The notes below the pieces were generated by a model. The model did not search any database, was not told the DNA's origin, and was given only the letters and a program-made list of their open reading frames with translations. Source: Dehalococcoidales bacterium (GTDB taxonomy: Bacteria > Chloroflexota > Dehalococcoidia > E44-bin15). Taken from it: a stretch of 64,000 nucleotides of DNA. Shown here piece by piece: positions 27,404 through 36,126 of this stretch. The position numbers and the translations under genes are program-made. Each line of letters opens with the position of its first letter. Position 1 is the first letter of the stretch. The DNA lies in NCBI GenBank assembly GCA_012974295.1, contig JAAXQM010000016.1, positions 1-64,000 on the forward strand. Reading direction: 5' to 3'.

Positions 27404-27769
27404 CTACCGCCGCCCCAGACCCAACCACCACCATAGACCGAATGTCAGTATAGTACAACCGAAAGCAATAATGGTTAATGCCAACCACCACTCTCCAAAG
27501 CCCAAAATGCCACCAATGCCGATTAGTATGAAGAAACTACCGATAAGCAGTCTGGTGAATATCAGGCCAGATAACCGGTAGCTTCGTCTGATCATCCTTA
27601 TCGGCAATTCAACGGCCAAAGCAAAACCGACAGAGATAAGCAGGTAGGCCCACCATTCACTCCATTGGGCAACCCCTGCCGCAGCAAACACTGCATATAA
27701 ACCGAAGCCTACTATGGCTACCCCGGCCAACATGGCAGAGAGGGGGTCCCGAATCCATTTCTCTTCCAT
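27404..27769 (-). CDS. Uncharacterised four-helix membrane protein
   Basis: The 121-aa protein has four likely hydrophobic segments (AMLAGVAIVGFGLYAVFAAAG, WWAYLLISVGFALAVE, LLIGSFFILIGIGGILGFG, ALTIIAFGCTILTFGLWWWL). It has short basic loops. A GGAGGTG sequence precedes the ATG on the minus strand. I do not recognise a family. It stands alone between ilvE and the divergent SDR gene. Confidence 0.72.
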   Translation of the reverse strand: MEEKWIRDPLSAMLAGVAIVGFGLYAVFAAAGVAQWSEWWAYLLISVGFALAVELPIRMIRRSYRLSGLIFTRLLIGSFFILIGIGGILGFGEWWLALTIIAFGCTILTFGLWWWLGLGRR

Positions 27770-27851
27770 TTATACACCTCCAAATCAACCTATCACTGGC
27801 TAGAGTGTGGCAAGTTTATCACAACAAAAACTGTTCTGCAACTACGTGGGG

Positions 27852-27881
27852 TTGACAGGGTACCCTTCGGCGGGGTATAGG
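27852..27881 (+). promoter_or_regulatory. Sigma-70-type promoter of the SDR gene
   Basis: A consensus TTGACA at 27852-27857 and TATAGG at 27876-27881 are 18 bp apart. The leader to the ATG at 27929 is about 40 nt and contains GGAGG at 27915-27919. Confidence 0.65.
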
Positions 27882-27928
27882 TAATCCTGATAATTAACTC
27901 TCACTGAAATAGACGGAGGTATAGTAAC

Positions 27929-28720
27929 ATGCTCAAGGAATATAGTATCGAGGGCAAGGTTGCCATCGTTACCGGTGCGGCCCGTGGTATAGGCAAAGGA
28001 ATTGCCCTAACTCTGGCCGAAGCAGGTGCCGATATTGTCTCAGGAGACCGCAGTACGGAAGAAAACGAGCAAACTGCAAGCGAGATTCGAGTTCTCGGGC
28101 GACGATGCCTCGCTGTCACAACCGATTTAACCAAAGAAAACCAGGTGCAGCGGATGGTTAGCGAGGCCATTTCGCAATTTGGTAAAATCGATATCCTGGT
28201 TAATAATGCTGGCAAAGGCGCGAGGAGGGTAGTAATACCTCTGGCTGATCATAACATACGCCCGATATCCGATGATGACTGGGATAACGTACTGGACCTC
28301 AACCTGAAAGCTATCCTGCTATGCGCAAGGGCTGTAGGCCCTCACATGATCGAGCAACGAAAGGGTAAAATCATTATCATTACCTCCGCAGTTGCAGTTG
28401 GCTCCTTTGACCATAATAGCCTTTATTGTGTAAGCAAAGCGGCAGCGGCGAGATTCACCGAGACGCTAGCCCTGGAATGGGCTCCCTATAACATCAATGT
28501 TAATGCCATCGGCCCTACATGGACGCTAACCGAGGGGGCCAAAATTATGCTGGAAAAGAGCGAAGAATACAGACAAAAAGAGATGGCACGTATCCCGCTT
28601 GGTAGAGCTGCTACACCAAGAGAGATAGGTCTTCTTACCGTTTACCTGGCTTCGGATGCCTCCAATTTCGTAACTGGGCAGAACATCTACATAGACGGCG
28701 GGCTAACCGCTGGAAGCTGA
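27929..28720 (+). CDS. Short-chain dehydrogenase/reductase
   Basis: The 263-aa protein is a classical SDR that oxidises or reduces a hydroxyl/keto group with NAD(P). The cofactor-binding TGAARGIGKG is near residue 13, NNAG near 91 and the catalytic Tyr-x3-Lys in YCVSKAAAARF near 170. The C-terminal YLASDASNFVTGQNIYIDGG is typical. The acidic residue after the second strand (VSGDRST) suggests NAD preference. It resembles gluconate or 3-oxoacyl reductase subfamilies, but the substrate is not determined. Confidence 0.93.
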   Translation: MLKEYSIEGKVAIVTGAARGIGKGIALTLAEAGADIVSGDRSTEENEQTASEIRVLGRRCLAVTTDLTKENQVQRMVSEAISQFGKIDILVNNAGKGARRVVIPLADHNIRPISDDDWDNVLDLNLKAILLCARAVGPHMIEQRKGKIIIITSAVAVGSFDHNSLYCVSKAAAARFTETLALEWAPYNINVNAIGPTWTLTEGAKIMLEKSEEYRQKEMARIPLGRAATPREIGLLTVYLASDASNFVTGQNIYIDGGLTAGS

Positions 28721-29013
28721 CTTCTACGCCCGTTTTCAATAGCCCGCCGGTTTAATAATCCGGATTTGGAACTACAGAGCACAGACGGGTCGAGGAAAGG
28801 AATGGTTTCCATATCAGCTAATAACGCAGTCGCTGTAGCAAATTCATATAATGTTCTCTCCATTTGCATAACAATAGAAACGTTAGCCAGCATACTAAAT
28901 GACTATACGGGTATTATCTACATTCAATAAGTAACAAATACAACCGCAATAAGGAGCTTAGGGTTGGCAGTGCACTATTCGGCGATCCATTTTCTATTTA
29001 GGAGAGTAAAACT

Positions 29014-29526
29014 ATGAAACGGCTCACAAATTATAGAATGCTCATTGCTCTTTCACTCATTGCACTCATCATTGTTGGAGGCATCTTCCTTTTCCAGCAG
29101 CAGCCCTGGTCGAAAGAGTCCCTGGAGATCATACTCACCACGCCTGTTTCTGCCTCAACTACAGAGTGGGAGATCTACGTAGACGGAGCAGTGGAGAATC
29201 CCGGGTGGTACTCGCTTGAACAGGACAACAAAATTCGAGACGTCCTTTCAAAGGCAGGCGGCTCCAACAGCAATACTAACCCGGTTACAGCTAAACTGTA
29301 CATATACGAAAATGGGAAGAGTGTAGCACCGCAGTTGATTAGTATCAACCGCGCTCCAGACTGGCTCCTCGATGCTCTGCCTGGAATAGGAACCACACTA
29401 GCGCAAAATATCGTCCAATACCGCGAGGAGAACGGCTCCTTTATGATGATCGAGGAACTGTTATTGGTATCGGGCATCGGAGAGGCAAAATACGATGGGG
29501 TGAAAAAATTTATTACTGTTGAATAA
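29014..29526 (+). CDS. comEA: ComEA-like DNA-binding protein (SLBB plus helix-hairpin-helix)
   Basis: The 170-aa protein has an N-terminal membrane anchor (residues ~9-29). An SLBB domain (IYVDGAVENPGWYSLE) follows, and two helix-hairpin-helix motifs end it (LDALPGIGTTLAQNIVQYRE and LLLVSGIGEAKYDGVKKFI). ComEA binds incoming double-stranded DNA outside the membrane and passes it to ComEC. comEC lies 160 bp downstream, separated by a repeat. TAGGAGAG precedes the ATG. The 28721-29013 gap shows no ORF or clear structure. Confidence 0.93.
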   Translation: MKRLTNYRMLIALSLIALIIVGGIFLFQQQPWSKESLEIILTTPVSASTTEWEIYVDGAVENPGWYSLEQDNKIRDVLSKAGGSNSNTNPVTAKLYIYENGKSVAPQLISINRAPDWLLDALPGIGTTLAQNIVQYREENGSFMMIEELLLVSGIGEAKYDGVKKFITVE

Positions 29527-29608
29527 CGAAAATCGTATAAATATAATCCAATATGCCTATTTAAATAGGCATCACCGAAGATAAAAATGGTGCATGTTTG
29601 TACCGCCT

Positions 29609-29664
29609 ATGTCTGGATTCCCGTCTGCGCAGGAATGACATGGACGAAGAGTTCGTCCAGACAT
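29609..29664. repeat. Nested inverted repeat of the REP type between comEA and comEC
   Basis: ATGTCTGGA (29609-29617) pairs with TCCAGACAT (29656-29664). Within it lie ATTCC/GGAAT (a degenerate ATTCCCG...GGAATGACA unit) and the perfect TGGACGAA/TTCGTCCA hairpin at 29641-29659. Elements with this sense, ending in GGAATGACA, occur dispersed in many bacterial genomes. A related GGGCAATGACA unit is at 32104-32126. It occupies most of the comEA-comEC gap. Confidence 0.7.
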
Positions 29665-29687
29665 ACTAGGGCTCTATTTTAGTAGCA

Positions 29688-31124
29688 ATGACGCTGGTTT
29701 ATCTAAGTTTAGCCCTTATCATCGGCATTTATTTCGGCTCCTATCTCCAACTGCCAATTACTGTCGCTTTGCCCATCATAGCTTCAGCCCTCCTTATCTC
29801 TATCCTCTGGCGAAAAAATCGGCCCGTGCTCCTGGGTGGGATCTGCATAGCCCTCTTCCTCTGCGGCGCACTCAGATACGGTACAGTCTCCACAGGCGAC
29901 GCACTGCAGTCTTATATTGGCAAAGGGACTGTGTCGATAACGGGGGTGGTAGTTGATGAGCCTGAGCCTGTAGATTCATCGACCAAGCTCGTCCTCTCGG
30001 CGAGGGAGATAAACGGGCAGGAGATTGCGGGAACCCTCCTGATACGCACCACCAGGTATCCCCTTTACGAATACGGTGACTTGCTTGTAATAACGGGGGA
30101 GATGGAGAAGCCACCAGATGATCTCAACGGTTTCGACTACGGTGCCTATCTCGTCCACCAGGGCATCTACTCCACAATGTATTACCCCGATATTGAGCGT
30201 CAGGGAAGCGGGCAGGGACAACAGCCGTTTCAGGCGATCTACTCGTTCAGGCATCAAATGGGGGAGGTGCTGGGAGCCTCGCTGCCAGAGCCTCAAGGCT
30301 CGCTGGCTCAGGGCATCCTCCTCGGGCTGCGACATAATATACCATCATCCTTATTCGAGGATTTTCGAGACTCGGGGACAGCACATCTACTCGCTATATC
30401 CGGCCTTCACATGGCGATTGTCAGTGCTATCCTGCTCAGCATTGCGGTATGGCTCTTCGGCAGAAGGAGGCCGACATATTTCATATTGACCCTTGGCACC
30501 CTATGGGGCTATGCCGTCCTCGCCGGGATGTCACCATCGGTGATGCGAGCTGCCATCATGGTCAGCCTCTTTCTCTTCGGCACCTATCTAGGTCGACAGC
30601 GAAATGGTATCACCGCCCTCGCCTTCGCCGCAGCGATAATGGTGGCAATCGATCCCCAAATCCTTTGGCAGGTAAGCTTTCAAATGAGCTTCGCTGCAGT
30701 GCTCGGGCTCATCCTTCTGACCCCAACCTTTCAGCAGTGGGGGAGGACGACCAGAGCGCCAACTATCGTGGTCGATAGCTTCGCTTACAGCCTGGGGGCA
30801 ATCCTCGCCACCCTGCCCCTTATAGTCTACTACTTTGGATATGTGTCCCTCGTTGGCCTTCCCGCCACTTTCCTCATCTTGCCCGCACTGCCAGCCATTA
30901 TCGTGTTCTCCGCACTGGTTGGTTTTACCGGTCTAATATTCCTGCCCTTCGCTCAGGTCATAGGGTGGATCGATTGGCTCTTCCTGGAATATATGATCGT
31001 AGTGGTTCAGGGCTTTGCCAGGATGCCCTGGTCTTCCCTTGAAGTCAGCAGGATGGATGTAATATGGGTCTGGCTGTATTCACAAATCTGGTCCTCATCC
31101 CGCTCCTTATCATCGCTATCCTGA
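29688..31124 (+). CDS. comEC: ComEC/Rec2 channel, N-terminal part
   Basis: This is the membrane channel for single-stranded DNA uptake. The 478 aa contain N-terminal helices, an OB-like DUF4131 segment (about residues 80-180) and the Competence domain with DSGTAHLLAISGLHMAIVSA near 225. Further helices run to about residue 460. The frame ends with a hydrophilic run (SQIWSSSRSLSSLS) where a transmembrane helix is expected. That helix and the metallo-beta-lactamase domain are in the next frame, overlapping by 61 bp. A single frameshift near 31075-31090 would unite the two. Confidence 0.92.
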   Translation: MTLVYLSLALIIGIYFGSYLQLPITVALPIIASALLISILWRKNRPVLLGGICIALFLCGALRYGTVSTGDALQSYIGKGTVSITGVVVDEPEPVDSSTKLVLSAREINGQEIAGTLLIRTTRYPLYEYGDLLVITGEMEKPPDDLNGFDYGAYLVHQGIYSTMYYPDIERQGSGQGQQPFQAIYSFRHQMGEVLGASLPEPQGSLAQGILLGLRHNIPSSLFEDFRDSGTAHLLAISGLHMAIVSAILLSIAVWLFGRRRPTYFILTLGTLWGYAVLAGMSPSVMRAAIMVSLFLFGTYLGRQRNGITALAFAAAIMVAIDPQILWQVSFQMSFAAVLGLILLTPTFQQWGRTTRAPTIVVDSFAYSLGAILATLPLIVYYFGYVSLVGLPATFLILPALPAIIVFSALVGFTGLIFLPFAQVIGWIDWLFLEYMIVVVQGFARMPWSSLEVSRMDVIWVWLYSQIWSSSRSLSSLS

Positions 31125-31942
31125 CATGGGCTGCTGTAGTGGCCGTCCCCGAAAGCGATAAGCTCAGCGTTAGCTTCCTCGATGTTGGACAAGGAGATTC
31201 CATTTTAATTTCCACCCCATCTGGTCAATATATCCTCATTGATGGCGGGCCCAGCTCGGAAAAGCTATGTCTTGAGCTAGGCGATACCCTGCCATTTTGG
31301 GAGCGGACGATCGATATGGTTGTGCTCACCCATGCCCACGATGACCATGTCACCGGTTTTGTAGAGGTGCTCCGTCGCTACCGGGTCGAGCAGGTGCTTT
31401 ATCCAGAAGGTATCGAATATATGTCGAATGCATACTCCGAGTGGTTCAGCGTAATCGAAGAAAAGGGGATCAAGCATGACCGAGCTCAGGCTGGGCAGAG
31501 AATCGACCTCGGTGGCGGGGCAACCCTTGAGGTGCTTAATCCGCCGCTGGATTTTCTTGAAGGTACAGAGTCGGACATCGACAACAACGGGGTGGTGCTA
31601 CACTTGAAGATGGGGGAGGTCAGCTTCCTGCTCACCGCTGACCTTTATGGAGATGGAGAGCTTTATCTTGTCTGTGAGAGGGTGGAGCTGAAGAGCACTG
31701 TGCTTCAGGTGAGCCATCATGGCTCAAGCACATCGACATCTGAAATCTTTCTCGCCGTCGTAGACCCAAAGGTGGCGGTGATCTCGGCGGGCGCGGACAA
31801 CCGCTTCGGCCACCCTAGCGACGATGTCATGGCCAGGCTCACCGAGAAGGTTGGTGAGAATAATACCTACCTCACCTCAGAGCGGGGTACCATCACCTTC
31901 ACTACCGATGGCGAGAGGTTGTGGGTGGAAACGGAGCGATAA
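31064..31942 (+). CDS. comEC: ComEC C-terminal metallo-beta-lactamase part
   Basis: The 292-aa frame begins with a hydrophobic helix (LVLIPLLIIAILTWAAVVAV). The ComEC MBL domain follows: VSFLDVGQGDSILI, LTHAHDDHVTGF with the metal-binding motif, HHGSSTST and AGADNRFGHPS. In related ComEC proteins this domain follows the channel in the same chain. Here it is in the -1 frame relative to the upstream ORF. Its ATG is not preceded by a good RBS. It is best read as the second half of a frameshifted comEC, less likely as a separately translated subunit. Confidence 0.9.
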   Translation: MGLAVFTNLVLIPLLIIAILTWAAVVAVPESDKLSVSFLDVGQGDSILISTPSGQYILIDGGPSSEKLCLELGDTLPFWERTIDMVVLTHAHDDHVTGFVEVLRRYRVEQVLYPEGIEYMSNAYSEWFSVIEEKGIKHDRAQAGQRIDLGGGATLEVLNPPLDFLEGTESDIDNNGVVLHLKMGEVSFLLTADLYGDGELYLVCERVELKSTVLQVSHHGSSTSTSEIFLAVVDPKVAVISAGADNRFGHPSDDVMARLTEKVGENNTYLTSERGTITFTTDGERLWVETER

Positions 31943-32103
31943 ATTGATAATCTGGGTGCCAGGTCAGTCCGTAAGTTCAACTTCAATGGATCGCCTGATG
32001 GGTGATAATCCAGGCGAATCAGCTTAGCTTTGCGTTCGACTTTTTGGGAGTCATCGTCCAGATTGACCGGATGATCCATGTAACATGCTAAGCTAGTTTC
32101 TGG

Positions 32104-32152
32104 ATTGCCCGATCAAGTCGGGCAATGACAGGTAAGGTAAGAGTCGGGCAAT
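32104..32152. repeat. REP-like inverted repeat after comEC
   Basis: ATTGCCCGA (32104-32112) and TCGGGCAAT (32118-32126) form a perfect 9-bp stem, followed by GACA. A second TCGGGCAAT half copy sits at 32144-32152. The element is related in layout to the ATTCCCG...GGAATGACA unit between comEA and comEC. It lies in the 309-bp gap 31943-32251, which otherwise holds the dodecin promoter and no ORF. Confidence 0.7.
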
Positions 32153-32189
32153 CTTCTCTTTCGATTCGCAGAGTAAGGAGACAGGGGGC

Positions 32190-32219
32190 TTGACAGAACG
32201 CCCTCCTTGGGTGTATATA
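32190..32219 (+). promoter_or_regulatory. Promoter of the dodecin gene
   Basis: A perfect TTGACA at 32190-32195 is followed 18 bp later by TATATA at 32214-32219. An alternative -10 is TATAGT at 32216-32221. The ATG at 32252 follows an AAAGGAG. Confidence 0.7.
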
Positions 32220-32251
32220 GTAGTCCCACATAATGGTATGAAAGGAGAATC

Positions 32252-32467
32252 ATGGCAGACAGCGTCTACAAGGTCATCACACTGGTGGGTACCAGCCCCG
32301 ACTCATGGGAGAAGGCCGCTGCTAACGCGATAACGATGGCAGCAAAGAGCCTTCGGGACCTCCGCATCGCCGAAGTCGTAGAGCTTGACATGCAGATCGA
32401 GAACGGCAAGATCACCAACTACCGCGCGAAGGTAAAGGTCTCCTTCAAGTACGAGGGTGGCGTCTAA
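32252..32467 (+). CDS. Dodecin family flavin-binding protein
   Basis: The 71-aa product matches dodecin: YKVITLVGTSPDSWEKAA at the N-terminus and a LRIAEVVELDMQIENGKITNYRAKV core. Dodecins form hollow dodecamers that store or buffer flavins. It has its own strong promoter and a perfect hairpin terminator, so it is a single-gene unit. ribF is elsewhere in the window (39.8 kb). Confidence 0.93.
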   Translation: MADSVYKVITLVGTSPDSWEKAAANAITMAAKSLRDLRIAEVVELDMQIENGKITNYRAKVKVSFKYEGGV

Positions 32468-32571
32468 GCCGGATTCCGGGCGTGAATCCATAGAGCGTGG
32501 CGCCCCACTGCGTTGACAGCTAGGCTCTGAATAATTCGTACTGCCTACTGTCATCCACCTATAAGAAAAAG

Positions 32572-32602
32572 AGAAGAGGGTACAATCCCAGTACCCTCTT
32601 CT
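32572..32602. terminator. Bidirectional terminator between dodecin and zinc-ribbon genes
   Basis: AGAAGAGGGTAC (32572-32583) and GTACCCTCTTCT (32591-32602) form a perfect 12-bp stem around a 7-nt loop. On the minus strand it is followed by CTTTTTCTTAT, a good T-tract. On the plus strand the following bases are weakly T-rich. It separates two convergent genes. Confidence 0.85.
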
Positions 32603-32624
32603 GTCTTCTACTGTATTTCCCTGC

Positions 32625-32933
32625 TTAGCCGCTCTGCTCTTGCCTGACTTTTGTATAGCACTCGCTACAGTAAACGGGTCGCTCCTGCCTGGGCTCGAAA
32701 GGTACCTGCGTGTCTATACCACAACTGGCACAAACAGCCGGATGCATTTCCCTCCGCCCACTATTGCCGTAGCCATCATTGTTGCGCTGTTGCCTTCTAG
32801 TCACTCGGCATTGAGCACAACGCTTGGGCTCATTGGTGAAGCCCCGGCTCGCGAATAGTGCCTGCTCATCAGCGCTGAAAGTGAAGCTTACGCTACAGTC
32901 TGTACACTCTAGGGTTTTGTCTTCGTAGTCCAC
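32625..32933 (-). CDS. Zinc-ribbon domain protein
   Basis: The 102-aa product starts at GTG 32933, seven bases after a strong AGGAGG. The longer frame to 33071 has no such support. It has CTDC near residue 9 and CAQC near residue 37. A second module has CASC and CSEC, spaced by about 17 residues. This matches a family of small bacterial zinc-ribbon proteins annotated as CxxC-x17-CxxC. The function is unknown, probably nucleic-acid or RNA-polymerase related. It ends at the bidirectional terminator. Confidence 0.85.
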   Translation of the reverse strand: MDYEDKTLECTDCSVSFTFSADEQALFASRGFTNEPKRCAQCRVTRRQQRNNDGYGNSGRREMHPAVCASCGIDTQVPFEPRQERPVYCSECYTKVRQEQSG

Positions 32934-33118
32934 GGACAACCTCCTTTCCTTAGGACTTGGTCTCAGCTTGGTCATCCATGGCCGTGGGAATTCACGAGGA
33001 ACCACACAGGTTGGGAAAAACCTACTTTGAACCAGATGGGGTAGCATATCATATTTTGAGATGGCTGTCAAATCATGTCTGACTGCAACATCATATTCTA
33101 TCGTTCTTATCGTGATTG

Positions 33119-33610
33119 CTATGCGAAGGTTTTCACCTCCACCTCCATCCCCCCTTGCCCAATGGTTATAACTCCCGCCGAGGCCGGGGTTCTGAAGGAT
33201 GGGTAAGCCTGGCCGGGGTTCAGAAAAACTACGCCGCCGATATTCCTGTTGCAGACATCGTGGGTGTGTCCAAATATAATAAGATCTACTTGATCAAACT
33301 CCCTGGTTATATCCTCCTCGATCCCCCATGGCGGGCCACCCCAGGAAGGGTGAATGACTCCAATTCGTCTCCCTTCGACTTCAACAACCGTTTTATCGGG
33401 CAGCTCGTCACGAATCTCCTTCGGATCCATATTACCGTATACGCCGATGAAGCGCTTCGCCCGCTGATGCAGCTCCGCAAGCAGGTGGATGCTGGTAAAG
33501 TCTCCGCAGTGAATCACAAGATCAGTTCCGGCCAGTTCCGCTAACAATTCTGGGGGTAGCACATCAAGGCTTTGAGCGTGTGTATCGGATATCACCACGA
33601 TCCTGGTCAT
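33119..33610 (-). CDS. YfcE/MJ0936-type metallophosphodiesterase
   Basis: The 163-aa calcineurin-like phosphoesterase shows the full motif set: VVISDTHAQ, LVIHCGDF, GVYGNMD, GVIHPSWGG and FGHTHD. Such enzymes hydrolyse phosphodiesters using two metal ions. The natural substrate is not known for most members. Its ATG overlaps the stop of the Smr gene by 4 bp, so they form a two-gene operon on the minus strand. Confidence 0.93.
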   Translation of the reverse strand: MTRIVVISDTHAQSLDVLPPELLAELAGTDLVIHCGDFTSIHLLAELHQRAKRFIGVYGNMDPKEIRDELPDKTVVEVEGRRIGVIHPSWGGPPWGIEEDITREFDQVDLIIFGHTHDVCNRNIGGVVFLNPGQAYPSFRTPASAGVITIGQGGMEVEVKTFA

Positions 33611-33897
33611 TGGTTTGCCATCTCCACTATAGTAGCACCACTGCCCCCCTCTTCAATCCTCCCAGGCCTGAAGGATTTGACAAGGGGGCTATTTCCCAGC
33701 TCCTCACGCACTACATAACGCAGCGTCCCTGTTCCCTTGCCATGAATCACCCTTACGCAGGGCAGACCGGCCATAAAGACCTCATTGAGAAAGCGGTCAA
33801 GCCTTAACAGGGCCTCATCGACAGTGAGGCGGCGAAGGTGGATCTCCGCTGCTATCACCTGAAAAAATTCCTCTGATGTGCGGTCGTTGCTACTCAA
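33607..33897 (-). CDS. Small Smr-domain protein
   Basis: The 96-aa product starts at TTG 33897, preceded by AGGAGAAGGGG. The frame is open farther upstream to 34023 without homology. The Smr core is clear: IHLRRLTVDEALLRLDRFL and VRVIHGKGTGTLR, ending in FRPGRIEEGGSGATIVE. Smr domains, as in MutS2, nick or bind branched nucleic acid or RNA. Here the domain is a stand-alone protein. It is coupled to a phosphodiesterase gene by a 4-bp overlap. Confidence 0.88.
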   Translation of the reverse strand: MSSNDRTSEEFFQVIAAEIHLRRLTVDEALLRLDRFLNEVFMAGLPCVRVIHGKGTGTLRYVVREELGNSPLVKSFRPGRIEEGGSGATIVEMANQ

Positions 33898-34103
33898 ATT
33901 GCCCCTTCTCCTATATGTAATTATAGCAGCAGTGAAGGCTTCATTGCCAGCAAATCTACCTGATGGTATACTTAATGCTATTCGGGAATAGGGTCTAACT
34001 ATTACCAGGTGAAGCGTCTCCAATTTACATCCTGAAAATTAACAAAGTATTCTTCGCTTCTCCGACTATTATGAGGCACTACTAAAATTGTGAGGTAACG
34101 TAA

Positions 34104-34826
34104 TTGCTTAGAAAAGATAATCGAGCCAACGATGAGCTTCGCCCGGTTAGGATCAGCCCCGGCTTTCAACCCCATGCAGAGGGCTCGACACTCATTGAGC
34201 TGGGACAGACCAGGGTGATCTGCGCCGTGACTGTGGAGGATCGTGTTCCCGCATTCCTCAGGGGTGAGGGAAGAGGTTGGATCACGGCTGAATACGCCAT
34301 GCTCCCTCGATCCACCAATACCAGGACACCGCGGGAGGTGGGCCGGGCCGGGGGTAGATCTCATGAAATTCAGCGCCTCATCGGGCGCTCTCTGCGGGCG
34401 GTTATCGATCTTAATGCTATAGGTGAGCGAACGTTCGTCGTTGATTGCGATGTACTGCACGCCGATGGCGGTACAAGGACTGCGGCTATTACCGGCTCCT
34501 ATGTGGCCCTGGTCAATGCCCTGGACAACCTGGTGGCAATGGGTCTCATCCCCTCCCTTCCCATAAAAAGTGCCGTGGCAGCGACCAGCGTTGGCATTGT
34601 CGGAGGAGAGCAACTCCTCGATCTCTGTTATGACGAGGACTCCTGGGCTGAAGTTGACTTCAACGTGGTAATGACCAGTGAGGGAATGTTTGTAGAGGTT
34701 CAAGGGACAGCAGAAGTAAGCCCCTTTTCGAAAGAGGATATAGACTCTTTGCTAGCCCTGGCTCAAGGGGGTATTCTGAGACTCTTTGAGGCTCAGAAAG
34801 TAGCACTGGATAGCCTGAGAGGCTAG
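34104..34826 (+). CDS. rph: Ribonuclease PH
   Basis: RNase PH trims the 3' ends of tRNA precursors with phosphate. The 240-aa protein is full length. Conserved segments are [22 protein letters not shown] near the start, [27 protein letters not shown] and [16 protein letters not shown]. Translation starts at TTG 34104 after GAGG. No rdgB-type gene follows, unlike in many genomes. Confidence 0.96.
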   Translation: MLRKDNRANDELRPVRISPGFQPHAEGSTLIELGQTRVICAVTVEDRVPAFLRGEGRGWITAEYAMLPRSTNTRTPREVGRAGGRSHEIQRLIGRSLRAVIDLNAIGERTFVVDCDVLHADGGTRTAAITGSYVALVNALDNLVAMGLIPSLPIKSAVAATSVGIVGGEQLLDLCYDEDSWAEVDFNVVMTSEGMFVEVQGTAEVSPFSKEDIDSLLALAQGGILRLFEAQKVALDSLRG

Positions 34827-34900
34827 CATAGAGAAACGCAGACCACTATGCTGTACGGGCTTCAATGTAACCCTCCCGAAGAATAAAAGAAGGTGGCAAT

Positions 34901-36091
34901 TTGCCCGATCAAGCGCTGTCAAGCTTGGTAGTACTAGACCTCTCTGAGAATATCTCCGGACCATACTGTACAAAATTATTCGCCGACTATGGGGCGGAGG
35001 TGATCAAGGTAGAAAAGCCTCCACTGGGTGATCCAAGCCGCTGCGCCGGGCCCTTCCCCAATGACCAGCCTGACATTGAGAAAAGCGGGCTTTTTCTCTT
35101 TCTCAATACCGGCAAGAAAAGTATCACGTTAAACTTGGAGAGTGAGGACGGCTCCCAGATATTCAAGAGGCTGGTGAAGGGGACCGATATCCTTGTAGAG
35201 AATTTTCGCCCCGGGGTGATGGCCAGCCTGGGACTCGACTATGAGGTATTGGCCAAGATCAACCCCGCCTTGATAATGACCTCCATCTCCTATTTTGGGC
35301 AGTGGGGACCATATAGGGACTGGGACGGCTCGGATATTGTCGCTCAGGCAATGGGTGGCTTAATGGGATTGACCGGGGAAGCTGGACGAGAGCCGCTTAA
35401 GCTCCCCCTCTCTCAGGCGGAATTTCAAGCCGGGCTCAATGCTGCTGTAGCTACCCTCTCCGCCCTCTACTTTCGGGATGAGACCGGCGACGGGCAGCAC
35501 ATCGATGTATCCCTTCAGGAGGCGGTGGCCTCTATACTGGAGGCCTCGCTGACTATGTATCATTACAGCGGTTATGTCAGAGGACGAACAGGCTCCCGCC
35601 ATCACCTTCAGTGCCCATCATGGGTAATGCCTGCAAAAGACCGCTTTGTCCATGTACAGGCGGGGGCAAACTGGGACCATTTCTCAGCCTTTGTGGAGGA
35701 ATCCCGGTTGATGGAGCCCCGTTTTGCATCTATTCTACGCTATAATTATGCCGATGAGGTGGAGGAATTAATCCAGACCAAACTGGAAAAACGTGATAGT
35801 GTGGAGGTTTTCAACTCCGGACAGGAATGGCGGATCCCCTTCGCCCTGGTACTTCAGGTCGATGAGCTGATGAGGGACCCGCAACATGAGGCACGGGGTT
35901 TCTTTCGGCAGATAGACCATCCCATGGCGGGCCGCCTTACATATCCCGGAGCCCCCTTTAAGATGAGCGAGACTCCCCCTGAGATACGGCGAGCACCGCT
36001 CCTCGGGGAGCAAAACGAGGAGGTTTATACAGGCACACTGGGCTTGAGCAAAGAGAACATGATAGACCTCAAAGAGCACGGTATCACTTGA
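34901..36091 (+). CDS. CaiB/BaiF family CoA-transferase (Asp replaced by Glu)
   Basis: The 396-aa protein belongs to the class III CoA-transferases, which move CoA between acyl groups through an aspartyl-CoA intermediate. Typical parts are LVVLDLSENISGPYCTKL, the IKVEKPPLGDPSR loop and ENFRPGVMASLGLDYE. At the position of the catalytic Asp it has Glu 174 (QAEFQAG), whereas the next gene has ADATSG. The start is TTG 34901 after AAGGTGG. It may be inactive, or act as a partner of the downstream paralog. Its substrate is unknown. Confidence 0.92.
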   Translation: MPDQALSSLVVLDLSENISGPYCTKLFADYGAEVIKVEKPPLGDPSRCAGPFPNDQPDIEKSGLFLFLNTGKKSITLNLESEDGSQIFKRLVKGTDILVENFRPGVMASLGLDYEVLAKINPALIMTSISYFGQWGPYRDWDGSDIVAQAMGGLMGLTGEAGREPLKLPLSQAEFQAGLNAAVATLSALYFRDETGDGQHIDVSLQEAVASILEASLTMYHYSGYVRGRTGSRHHLQCPSWVMPAKDRFVHVQAGANWDHFSAFVEESRLMEPRFASILRYNYADEVEELIQTKLEKRDSVEVFNSGQEWRIPFALVLQVDELMRDPQHEARGFFRQIDHPMAGRLTYPGAPFKMSETPPEIRRAPLLGEQNEEVYTGTLGLSKENMIDLKEHGIT

Positions 36092-36126
36092 AGAGACTAG
36101 CGTTTATCCGGTTATTGGTTTAAGTA

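Noticed and set aside
31078..31100. Programmed -1 frameshift signal in comEC
   Set aside because: No X XXY YYZ slippery heptamer or downstream pseudoknot is evident, so a mutation or assembly error is preferred.
34002..34703. 233-codon minus-strand ORF opposite rph
   Set aside because: It mirrors the rph coding region; its sequence is His/Cys-rich shadow and no RBS is seen.
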